NCBI GenBank assembly: GCA_963556145.1
Contig: OY744473.1
Span: 930,001 to 994,000, forward strand
Reading direction: 5' to 3'
Source of the DNA: Hygrocybe punicea
Taxonomy: Eukaryota > Basidiomycota > Agaricomycetes > Agaricales > Hygrophoraceae
Length of the DNA: 64,000 bases
Part shown: in pieces, positions 44,968 to 55,324 of the stretch
Layout: the number at the start of each line of letters is the position of its first letter
How positions within the stretch are numbered: the first letter of the stretch is position 1
Notes under the pieces: generated by a model
What the model was told of the DNA's origin: nothing
Databases searched by the model: none
What the model saw: the letters and a program-made list of their open reading frames with translations, nothing else
Program-made: the position numbers and the translations under genes

Positions 44968-47095
44968 TCAGGAGTTCCAACATTTAGTTGGGGTCTAAAG
45001 TGGTTTCTAAAGTGAGCGGAAAAATATAATTTTTAGATTTACATTTAGGCCTAGCCTAAATATTGAATTTAAGTCACAAATAAATGTACATCTAAAGTAT
45101 TTATTTAGTTTCATCTTTAGACTAGTTTTACAATTAAAATGATGACCTGTTCTAAATTGTGGAAGGAAAACAGAATTTCGCTACAAGTTTACTCAAATTT
45201 GCTAGTCTAAATTTAGGTATCATCCAAAAGCAGGCCAAAATTTAAACTTTCAGTGTGACTAAAATAATGGATTTACAGCTAAATTCAGATCGATAGGCCA
45301 CAAAAAAAAAAAACTCACATTCGGAATATGAATCTTTTTGTGCTCTGAGTCTGAAAATTGGTCAAATTTTAGCACTCAGCACTGAAGAAATGTAGACTCC
45401 GAGTACAAGTTTTTTTTTTGGGTGGCCTATCGATCTGAATTTAGCTGTAATAGTTATCAAAAAAAAAATTTCGGCGGTTATCAACATTCCAAATTTCAAT
45501 CAGAACTAAAGCTATTGCCCGCGCAATCGCCCACCCGTCGTCCACCCATCGCCCACCCGTCGCCCACCTCCCAATCATGACCTCTGAACCCAGCTCCGAC
45601 GTCGACAAAACCAATCAAATTTTTTTTCGACCTCACACCCACCGTGACGCCATCTTGCCATCTCTCCCGCTCCTGCTCATCCCATCCCCGGCATCTCCCC
45701 TGCCCAAGTATGACGATCTCCCACACCCCACGCCATCTCCCTCGCCCTTGCCGCCATTTCCCGATTTCCTGCCAAGCTGTCGCCCACACCTCCGCCCTCC
45801 CCATCATCTCCCTCGTCCACACCCACGCCATCTCCCATCTCCCTCGTCGTCGTCGCCATCTCTCCTCACACTCGCCATCTCCCACACCCTTGTCGCCCAC
45901 GCTGCACCCTCGTCGCACACGCGACGCTCTCATCGCCACGCCGTCGCCACGCTCTCATCGCCCACGCTCTCATCGCCACACTCTCGTCGCCCACGCTCTC
46001 GTCGCCCACATCTAACCCATCCAAAATTGGATCCCCCATGGCCATGCCCGCGCCATCTCCCTCGTCCACACCCACGCCATCTCCCCACCATCCCATCCCA
46101 TCACCACGCAATCTCCCACACCCTCTCGTCGCCCTCCCATCGTGCCCCCGCCATCTCCCTCACCCATGTCCACGCCATCTCCCTCACCCTCATCGCCAAC
46201 GCCATCTCCCGCCAAGCCACCTCCGCCATCACCTCCCTCGCCCACACCCCACGCCATCTCCCACACCCTCGTCATCCACACCCTCGTCGCCCACGCCACA
46301 CCCTTGTCGCCCACGCCCATGCCATCTCCTCACCCTCCCACTCCCTCGTCCCCCACGCCATCTCCTCCCATCCCATCGTGCCATGCCCACGCCATCTCCC
46401 ACACCTCATCACCTACACCCTCGTCGCCCTCCCATCCTATCGTGCCCCCGCCATCTCCCACACCCTCATCACCCACGCTCGTCACCCTCCCATCCTATCG
46501 TGCCCCCGCCATCTCCCCGCTCTCATTCTGTCGTGCCCCCGTACACCCTTGTCGCCCCTGCCATCTCCCCCACCTGCCTCTCCCCCTACCTCTGTCATCA
46601 CCTCACGAACCCCACCACCATGTCAATTGACGTTGGAGCTGGGCTCGTGAGGTAAGATTGGGAGATGGGTGGCCAATGGGTGGGCGACGGGCGGGCGACG
46701 AGCGGGCAATGGCGCGGGCAATAGCTTTAGATCTAACAACAACTTTGAATTTAAATAGCTGCCGAAAATCTTACATTTTGATAATTATTAAATTTATTAT
46801 TTTAACGCTACCGAAAGTTTTAATTTTGGCCTGCCTTTAGGTGATGCCTAAATTTGGACTAGAAATTTGAGTAAACTTGGAACTAAATTATACTTTCCCC
46901 TTACAATATAGATCTGATAATTATTTTGATTGCAAGAATAACCTAAAGATGAAAATAAATAAATAATTTAGATATACATTTATTTGTGACTTAAATTCAA
47001 TATTTAGGCTAGGCCTAAATGTAAATCTAAAGATTATATTTTGGTGCTAACTTTAGAAATCACTTTAGATCCCGACTAAATGTGGAAAGTCCTGA
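44968..47095. mobile_element. Foldback-type TIR element with long inverted repeats and C-rich minisatellite core
   Basis: The ends read TCAGGAGTTCCAACATTTAG (left) and, complemented, TCAGGACTTTCCACATTTAG (right). The inverted match continues for several hundred bases (e.g. ACATTTAGGCCTAGCCTAAA at 45041 and its complement near 47005; CTAAAGCTATTGCCCGCGC at 45507 and its complement near 46715). The core (about 45580-46600) is a CATCTCCC/CCACGCC-type minisatellite. Long open frames there, up to 357 codons, are repeat artefacts. One palindromic module lies at 46599-46653. No clean target duplication was found. There is no transposase, so it is non-autonomous. The right end lies 43 bp from the stop of the truncated 5-oxoprolinase. 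Confidence 0.7.
45276..45447. mobile_element. Nested mariner-like MITE (172 bp, TA target site)
   Basis: Inverted ends CAGCTAAATTCAGATCGATA..GGCCAC match perfectly for at least 26 bp on each side and are flanked by TA (45274-45275 and 45448-45449). TA duplication and CAG ends are typical of Tc1/mariner MITEs. It sits inside the left inverted repeat of the larger element and is absent from the right one, so it inserted later. Confidence 0.75.
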
Positions 47096-47137
47096 TGTGT
47101 TAGGAGCCTGAGTTACCTAACACCTAGCGCACACAAC

Positions 47138-50069
47138 CTACTCCAACTCGATATACAAATGCTTTCGCGCGAGCACAGCCTTTGCTCCAGGTACCAGCAC
47201 TATCGTTTGAGTGTCATCAATAATCATCGCCGGGCCCTCAATTTCATCCCCAATGTTCAGCTTTTCCAGTAAAAACACCGGGGTATCATCAACGCGACCA
47301 ACTTGGTCAAAGTACACGCTATATGTCGAAGCAGCTCCTGCGTTACGGTCCACAGGTCGTCTGGCAAGCTTGGAGACTTCAGCGTAGACAGATTCCCCCA
47401 GCGTGTCGAATGTTTTACCAATGCCTCGCACCTGTGATACCCCCCGCACACACACACACGAAAAACAAAAAAGATAAGATAATGAGCTTGAAGACTGCCC
47501 ATTCAAAAGACTGACTTTGATATCGTCGACAACGATGCTCTTCGTCTCCAACAAGAATCCAAACTCGGCCAGGTACACTCGCTTGAACGCTGCCTCAAAG
47601 TCCTCATCCCCATCGCCATCTTGCGCTTCAGGAAGAACCATTAGCGCGGTATCTGTGCCCTCAAACCTCATATTCAGCACACGCTCCACCCTGACACGGT
47701 CACCTTCGAACCCCTGGCGCTCGAGCTCCGCACGCACGTCAGAGGTTAATTTGTCCAGGCGTGAAATAAGGGACGGTTTGGTTTGCGCAGAGTAAAAGGT
47801 TGAGCTAGGTTCCTGAAGTTCGTACGCACTATTTAAGAAAAAGAAGAAAACGTGTTTGGTGAGCAAGGAATAAAAACAACAAGTGTATTATCCGGAGTTC
47901 GCGTACCGATCGGCCAGTGCTAGACCATAAGCGGAGAGTATGGAGCTGTAGCGGTGGATCAAGATGGTTTTTATGCCCAGTAGGCTTGCAATTTCGCAAG
48001 CATGTTGCCCTCCCGCACCCCCGAAGCTCGCCAGGCTGCAAGGTCTCTTTCGCTCAGCTCGTTGGTGGCGAATGAACCAAACAACAACACGCACATGTGC
48101 TTGGAGGTAGCATATCCCCGTCCCTCGGTTAGGGCCCGTATTGGTCGGCACATTGTCTCGTTCGCGACCTTGATAAACCTAAACGGACCGAAAACTGGAT
48201 TAGAAATCGAGATCCAAGATCTCATTTGCCCACGCACCCATACACAATCTCATCAAAGGACAATTTGGTCTCAGAGTTATCATTGATGTGCTTGGCCAAG
48301 ACCTCAAAAGCCGACTGTGAAGCCTCGATGTCTAGCGGTTCCCTTTCTGACTTTCCAAAGATCTTGGGGAAGTAGTCTGGGATGAGTCTGCCCAAAAGAA
48401 GGTTTGCATCCGTAACCGCCAAAGGGCCTCCCTTCCTGTAAACACCATCATGGGCGAATTGAACAGGCAAGGATCAAGCTGACGGACCTGTAGCATACTG
48501 GACCTGGTTCTGCGCCTGCGCTCTTGGGGCCAGCAAGAAACAGACCATTGCGGAAGGTGAGACATGAGCCACCACCTGCCGCCACGGTGTTGATGTCGAG
48601 TTGGGGTGACTGAATAGTTACGCCCGCCGTCGTGGTCTCATACACTATCTCGTAACGACCGTCGAAGCGAGAGACATCGGTAGACGTACCACCTACATCC
48701 AGCCTAGTGAAGTAGCAGGACATTTCAGCGCAGAATCATTAAACGAGTTAAGAGGCATATGACAAACCCAATGATGGGCTTCTTTTCTTCCTTATCCCAA
48801 CTCGTTAAAGCATACCCGACCACACCACCAGCCGGGCCACTCAGAATGCTCTTTAACCCAGAGAAATTATCCAAATCCACCAATCCACCATCGCTGCCCA
48901 TAAACTCCACTCGGGGACTCCTGAATCGACCATCCCTTAACCGCTCATCAAATGCGCCGAAAAATCCGTCCAAGTATTCCATTAGAATAGGTGTGAGGTA
49001 TGCATCAGCGGTAGACGAGACCCCACGCGGTACCATCTTGATCATGGGAAGCAATTGGGCCGATTCTGAGACCTGAGTGAAGCCAATAGACCGTGCCAAC
49101 TTGCCTATCTCGCGTTCGTGGTGCGGGAATGTGTAGGAGTGGGCGAGCACAATGGCGAGGGATCGATAACCCAACTCGTAAAGCTGTTCGAGATCGGCCT
49201 TGACAGTTTCAATGTCTGTTTCATGGTGGTGGGAGTGACATCAGAAGGCTTCTGGTATGAGAACTCCCGCTCACCTGGTTTCTTTAGTATTCGAACAGCT
49301 TCGCCTGATAAGCCCCGCACGATTTCGCCGGGACCCTCTGCGTCGCCCTTTCCATCCCACCCTGCACCTCTGTAGCCTCTTTTTACTTTTCCGTCCTCGC
49401 CAAACTGCAGAGCATTGTCTTCCGCTTTTGGATCCGATGTGAACCCTACTAAGGTTACCCGTTCGTCCACCTCGAGCACTGCAGAATACAACGGAGGCGG
49501 ACGTCGAATGTTGAGGTCGAATATCTTGGGGCGAGATTGATTGCCGATGAGGAGCAGATCCTTGAAGCCTTTTGTGATGAGAAGAGCGTGTTTATGCCCT
49601 TTGCGCTCGAGCAGGGCGTTTGTGGCTACTGTGGTGGACAATCGGATGTAATCTAAATAGAAGGTCAGATCTTGTGTTAGAAATCCGAACGTGTTGGGTA
49701 TAACCGATTTTATCCGTGCTTAGTACGGTCCCCCTAGGTATTTTTTCTCCAGTTACAATCTCGAGAACCCGGCGGATACCCTCTGTGGGTGCATCGTTGT
49801 AGTTGGATGCGTCCTGGGAAACTGAATGAAAGACGGTTCAGCGATCGTCAGCAATCGTCCTATCGACTCACGGAGCTTCACCACAACATCTTTATTCTCG
49901 TTTGGCTTTTCTGGGTCACGATACGAACTAGAGGCGGGTGGGGCAGACGAATGAGTTTCCCAGATGGAAATGAGAAAGGTTGAGGCACTAACGCGTAGAC
50001 GTCGCAAAATGTCCCTCCTCTGTCGGCACAGATGCGAATAGACTTGTTGGAAATTTTGGGGGTCTGCAT
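47138..50069 (-). pseudogene. 5-oxoprolinase, HyuA half only (3'-truncated)
   Basis: Eleven exons can be joined on the minus strand from ATG 50069 to TAG 47138. The N-terminus is IRICADRGGTFCDVYA. Then come [95 protein letters not shown] and [17 protein letters not shown], all diagnostic of the ATP-binding HyuA part of 5-oxoprolinase (glutathione cycle: 5-oxoproline + ATP to glutamate). Fungal and animal enzymes are about 1290 aa with HyuA fused to HyuB. Here the protein stops after the HyuA end (ARKHLYIELE). The TAG lies within GAGTAGGTTG, which also looks like a splice donor, and a transposon starts 43 bp further on. I infer loss of the HyuB exons by the insertion. Confidence 0.8.
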
Positions 50070-50668
50070 CTTGTTGAGTGTGACCGTCCAAGATTCTTCC
50101 GGAAAGCATTTCCGACTCTTTGGTGTTGCTTCGGAATCAATCACAACATTCCGGTCAAATTAGTACACACTGTAGGGCCTAAGCAGAATCAAGTAGCCCA
50201 GGCCCAGGACCACGGCATCGACGTGCAGTCGCCTGCCATTGCCAAAGCGTCCGGCGAGTCTGTGATTGCAAATCCCACGTGGAAGGCACGTGCCACGTGG
50301 TTTACTAGGTTCAACTTGAAGTCAAAGCCGTATCCAGGATTGTCGTATCCAGATCTGAGTGTACAAGTTCAAGTTTGCACTCCCAGATCGAGCGCTCGAG
50401 CCTGAGCGCTCGTGCTTTGGCCTGGTGGGGTTGCATTGTTAATTTACCGTAAACCCGTTTATCTGTGCCTTTGAATGTAAAAAGTCCACTGACCATTAAT
50501 TTTAGTGGCCTCCGAAAATTGGCTTTGACATTCATTGTCCAGCCACGAAAGCCACTCCGACGTCCTCACTATGAGGAAAGCGGCATTTTTAAGGAACTGG
50601 ACACGTTCGATTCACTACGTGCTCTCCCCCCACCCCCATCTCTCCAATCTTGTCCTTCTCCGGCTAAT
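50070..50668. other. Intergenic between two divergent genes
   Basis: About 600 bp between the 5-oxoprolinase start and the zinc-finger start. A TC-rich stretch just before 50669 probably belongs to the promoter/leader of the downstream gene. No other gene is seen. Confidence 0.4.
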
Positions 50669-51870
50669 ATGGCAGAATCAGCTACCGACTTCTGCTCTCC
50701 ACTGGACGGTGTGCTTGATGCCACCGCAGTGTCGGATCAATCCGATGGCAGCTCGTTACCTCCCCCGTACTACATTCCTAATCCACAGTCACAGGGCCCC
50801 GTCGTTCCTTACCCTCCCTTCTGGCCGTTACTCTATTACAACGCCAACAATTTCTATGCCAACAATTTCTCTGCCAACTTTTGGCCACAGTTCATCCCCA
50901 ATAACAACAGTTACATCCCGGGCATGTGAGTAGTTCCTGATTCCTAGAAACATATTTGTGGCTTCTGACTAGTTTATTTCAAGGGTTCCCCAAGTCCCCA
51001 GCGTCCCGCCTCCGTACTACGAGACGGCTGGCGTGAGTGGAAGCGTTAATGAGGCAGGCCAGTTCGGGGTAGACAATTCTATCCCTCAAAGCTTCGGTGT
51101 TCAGGGCGAAGTCTTCGATTTCAACTCGACGGGTGTGCCCCTCGCCTCTGACACCTTTTTTAACCAGTGAGCCGTGACAAATTTCCTTCATCATTACTGC
51201 CACTTTCTCAACGACCACCAGGCCTTCCTTCTTCCCCCCCACTATCTTGTCTGCGCCTGAATCATTCGAACCTGCACAATTGCAAACAGTGTCCGTGCAT
51301 TTCACGCCAGCTTTATACATCCCACATGCTAATGTCCCATTAACGACCTGCAGCAAATTCCTCCAACCATCACTGCCAGGGGATCGGTCCAAACTAGTCT
51401 CTCGAAGAACACGCAAACGGAATGCTTATGCCGCTGCCATTCGAGGTTTCAGCACTCAGGCTATTCAGCCGCTCAGAGTCAATGATCCTCATCAAAACTA
51501 CGTGTGCCAGTGGGGCGGTTGTGGTGAATTCATATATGGGTCGCGTCCGGAAGTCAGCAAGCATCTCAAAACGAAGCATTTTGAAATCGAATGGCCGGAT
51601 AAAAAGCTGGAGGTCAGGTGTTGCTGGTCGCTGTGCAGCACGAATACGCCCATACAGTTGGGGAACTTGGCCAAGCACATCACCGACAAGCATCTGCTGA
51701 GCACTTTGCACGTGTGTGCCCTTTGCCAGGCCCCGGTGTCTCGACCTGAAAACATCGATCGTCACCTCAGCCGATACTGTTCAAAGGTGAAGGAACGCCA
51801 GGCTCAGACTCAGGCTCAGGCTCAGGCTCAAGCTCAGGGAATACCCGCAGAGCTAGGTTGTTCGAGTTAG
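50669..51870 (+). CDS. C2H2-type zinc-finger protein (362 aa)
   Basis: Exons 50669-50925, 50984-51166 and 51222-51870 join in frame across introns of 58 and 55 bp. The N-terminal two thirds are low-complexity (Asn/Phe/Tyr/Pro-rich, e.g. NFYANNFSANFWPQF), as in activation or disordered regions. The C-terminal third carries Cys/His pairs: YVCQWGGCGEF..HLKTKHFE, then RCCWSLCST..HITDKHL, then HVCALCQAP..RHLSRYC. It ends in a (QA) repeat encoded by CAGGCT repeats (51808-51838). A nuclear DNA-binding role is likely; no target is known. Confidence 0.75.
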
Positions 51871-52048
51871 AAGAGGATGGTCATTTTTGGTTTATATTTC
51901 TTGAATTTAACACCGTATACCAGAACCAAAGTGCATGTCAAGCCGCTATTTTGTACATACATAGTCTCCCGCGAAACATTGACGAATCTCGTCTTTTGAT
52001 TATTATAATACAACGGAGAAAAGCCAAGTATCATAGCCGTACCAAAAT

Positions 52049-53151
52049 CTATCGGAACTCAACTTTTCTACCATCCCAGTCCTCCCTCAATCGACTCTCC
52101 ACCAGCTTGTCCAACTCTTTTGCCTTTACAACAGCCACCGCAACAATGTTCAAAATCTCATCTGGAGACAGTGGGACCCCACCCGCCTTGTGCAAAACGC
52201 ACATCTCCCGTTGCGCATTGAGCGCAATGGATAGCAAGCCTGCGCTGAGTCTTTGTTCAAGATATGTTGGGTCAAGAATAGGTGGCGTAGAGGGATCAGA
52301 GAAGAAGGCGAAGGTCAAGCAGAAAGGCGTGTGGTGTATTGAGAGTGGTACTGGCGCGCGTTCGGACGGAGAGTGCTGGGAAATAAATCAGAAAACTGGT
52401 TCCGGAGAAACGAGTACCACGATACACACGATCGTGATTTCATCACCGATGACTTCCACATCAGGCCTTCTGAAGTGTTTAAGGGCCACGATACCGGCTA
52501 GACACGCGCAGTCGAGCATGTTGCCTGCATCGGCAAGGTAATGTATGGTCAATCGCAGGTGCCAGACCTGCCACCGCATTCACGTTGTGTTAATAATAAT
52601 ACACGGACAGTTGGTAGGGACGGATTTGACGTTTTTTTTACGCACTCGTTGTCCAGCTAAGACACATAGTGACTCCTTGTCCACCGCGTCACTTCGTCTG
52701 AGCACTTTATCCAACATTCTTGTGATGGTTACCTCTTCCTCCGAAGGGCTGTGATTTCAATCGATCCGTTAATAATGTACGGCATGCCAGCATCATGCCC
52801 ACATACCCACCGACCGGGTTCGTACTCGCTAGACGCCATGGGTGAGATTTCCGAATGAATGGTGATCAATCCTTCGAATGGCCTCTCCGGTTGAGGTTTT
52901 ACTATTTTTGCGTCTACCTGCGCCAGAACACTGAACAACGAAATACATTTGAGATTCGTGAAGTTGATTTGATTTGCCTCTAGCTCGTACCGGGTATGTC
53001 CTAGGGAACATTCGACCCATCCTAAATCAGGTCCGAAAGTGAGCGTTGGTGGTCTCGATTGGAGCGGCGACCTCCCATCCAGTCGCAAGGATTGCTTCAA
53101 AGCGCTGAATATGAATTCTTTCTCCGGAATTGACGGTGAAGGTGGACGCAT
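52049..53151 (-). CDS. RRP45: Exosome ring subunit RRP45/EXOSC9
   Basis: The start ATG at 53151 reads MRPPSPSIPEKEFIF, then LRLDGRSP, LTFGPDLGWVECSLG and, after an intron, VLAQVDAKIVKPQPERPFEG and ITIHSEISPMASSEYEPGR. A further intron leads to EEVTITRMLDKVLRRSDAVD, WHLRLTIHYLADAGNMLD, HFRRPDVEVIGDEI and DPTYLEQRLSAGLLSIALNA. These are the RNase PH-fold blocks of RRP45, a non-catalytic subunit of the nine-subunit RNA exosome core that degrades and processes RNA in nucleus and cytoplasm. Four introns are evident by splice consensus. Length about 300 aa, as expected. It is divergent from TRM112 with 74 bp between start codons. Confidence 0.9.
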
Positions 53152-53225
53152 TGGAAGGTTCAACAACTTGAAGTTGACTCTGCCGTTATGTATTTGTCGC
53201 TATCCAAGTATGGTCTCCTATCGAA
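53152..53225. promoter_or_regulatory. 74-bp bidirectional promoter of RRP45 and TRM112
   Basis: Start codons on minus (53151) and plus (53226) are only 74 bp apart, so both 5' leaders and the promoter must share or overlap this gap. It contains CGTTATGTATTTG. No TATA box is seen. Confidence 0.5.
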
Positions 53226-53794
53226 ATGGTTCGCCTTATAACACACAATCTACTCGCATGCCATGTAAAAGGGTGCACGTCAAATAACTTTCCTTTGGGT
53301 TTCAAGGACGTTCAGGTCGAAATCAGGGAAGCTGAATTCAACGCCGATTTTTTGAGGGGGTTCTTGCCCAAGATCGAATGGTCAGCCTTGGTCGGTGCTG
53401 CTCGACAGGTTCGTTGGGGGGGTGTGGAAGTGGGGGTTGTTTGTCCTTACTGTTTCGTCTTAGGTGGGAGATACGTCTTTGCCATTGGAAGAGCCGGAGA
53501 TACTTGACGATGACTTCTTGCAAGCGCTCCACCATGTCTTGCTCGAGGTGCGCCTAGTAATTTTGAATAACCTCCTCTTCCAGCCGAACGCCTTACTTCT
53601 TGACAATATTCCATTCTTTTTCGACAGATTCACGTTGAGGAAGGCGAGATGATCTGTCCAAACTGCGAACATGTCTATCCGATTTCTAATGGTATTCCGA
53701 ACATGGTGAGTTTCATATCGGCGATACGGGTATGCGCTGCAAGTTTTGATATTTTTGCCCATCCAGCTTCTTGCAGAGCACGAGATCGGGTAAC
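53226..53794 (+). CDS. TRM112: TRM112 methyltransferase activator (123 aa)
   Basis: Exons 53226-53408, 53464-53547, 53628-53705 and 53768-53794 join in frame across introns of 55, 80 and 62 bp. The protein starts MVRLITHNLLACHVKGC and ends ICPNCEHVYPISNGIPNMLL then AEHEIG. The two Cys pairs (CHVKGC and CPNC) are the zinc site of Trm112. Trm112 is the small partner that stabilises several RNA and protein methyltransferases (Trm9, Trm11, Mtq2, Bud23). Length and motifs are as expected. Confidence 0.92.
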
Positions 53795-54085
53795 GCACTA
53801 GGAGAAGGCATGATTGGTGGTGGAGGCGTTCCCAACCAGATGGAAAGTGATTCGATGATCCTTGGAGCTCGATATTTCATTTTATTGTAGTTGCTCTTAT
53901 ACGCTTGAAGCCAACGCAGAAAGCCCAAACAGAAAGCCCAATAATAACTTGAAGAACATTGCGCATTGCTGTCCATTGTATCTACGTCAATATGAAGATG
54001 TCGAAAGCTTCTAAGTATTATCTTTAGATTCCTCTAAATAAGAGGAGGTCCAGAACCCCCCACTCTATAGCAGGCCGTGGCACAT

Positions 54086-55043
54086 CTAGTCAACACGAGG
54101 ACGTTTCTTGGTGCCAGTTCCGCCGTTAGAATGTCCATTGGATTCGACGGTGGAAAAATATTCGAGGGAGGCCTTCGGATCTGCTTTCATGGTTTTCGCG
54201 CCTTCTTTCCAGTTTGCGGGACAAACTTCTCCATATTCATCCTGCAAAGATGACCACGCGTTAGTTACGTCTACACTCTCTCGAGCACGGACAAAAAAAA
54301 AAGTCGTCATACCGTGTACTGGAATGCTTTGATGAGGCGTATAGTTTCATCAACAGATCGGCCGACTGGTAAGTCATTGACAGTTATTTGTCTGCATGTA
54401 GGAGTTGCATGATGAGCGAAATGTGAGCAGCTCCGGTGGCCACTGGCCAGTAAATTTCGTACCGCAAAATGCCTTTGGGATCAACCAGGAACAGACCACG
54501 AAGAGCAATACCTTCATCTTCTATCAGCACGCCATAATCACGGGAGATCTGCATGTTCCTATCCGCGACAAGGGGCAACTTGAGGTCAGGTCCGAGACCA
54601 CCCTGCTTGCGGGGTTGCATAGACCATGCGAGATGGGAGTACTGTGAATCCGTGGACACAGCTGGCCAGAATACACACTAGTCCGAAACGGTCACAAAGA
54701 GATGAAAAACACCATTGGATACCTATCACTGCCGTCTGAAGCTCCTTGAACTCCAGTAACGCATCGTTGAATGCGAGGATTTCGGTGGGACAAACAAACG
54801 TAAAATCTCTAAGAAAAAAGAAATTTACTGATGCAGAAAAAGGGAGGATTTATCTCAACTTACAGTGGGTAGAAAAAGAGCACGACCCTACAAAATGACA
54901 TGAATAGGAAGCATGAGTCTCGACCAAATAATAGGATCCCACCATTGTCCAAGGTAATCAGACAAAGAAACATCTTTGAATTCACCATCGACAACAGCGG
55001 GGGCCTTGAAGTTGGGAGAGGGACGTTGTACGATAGCAACCAT
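54086..55043 (-). CDS. Typical 2-Cys peroxiredoxin
   Basis: The start at 55043 reads [18 protein letters not shown]. Splicing gives [17 protein letters not shown] with the peroxidatic Cys, then [46 protein letters not shown] and [10 protein letters not shown] with the resolving Cys. Five introns with GT..AG ends are needed (e.g. inside LRQITVN, donor GTACGA). The C-terminal tail ([18 protein letters not shown]) is an unusual basic extension. The enzyme reduces peroxides using thioredoxin in the cytosol. A tail of this kind in 2-Cys enzymes can affect overoxidation sensitivity; that is family knowledge. Confidence 0.9.
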
Positions 55044-55324
55044 TGGTGCAGGTTTTTTTTTCAATTGACAAAAATAAATTTGATTTTTATACGTCCGCGA
55101 CGCGTTCTTTGTGATTATTTGGTGGGCTCTCCTTCTTGGGAGAAAACAAACATTGGTAAACAATATTCTTCTGGAGTATATTCCATATAAGGAAGTCATT
55201 GAAGGTTCTTGCCGTATTCTGATCGATTGAAAATTTCATGATATTAGTCGCCGTAAACTGACCCCCTAATTCTAGGCGTGTTAAAGATCACAAATATAAA
55301 GCTTCCCCAAGTTCAGCGGACCCA

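Noticed and set aside
45577..46655. Long plus-strand open frames (up to 357 codons, Pro/His/Ser-rich)
   Set aside because: Produced by a CATCTCCC/CCACGCC minisatellite inside a transposon; low-complexity in all frames, and long frames occur on both strands.
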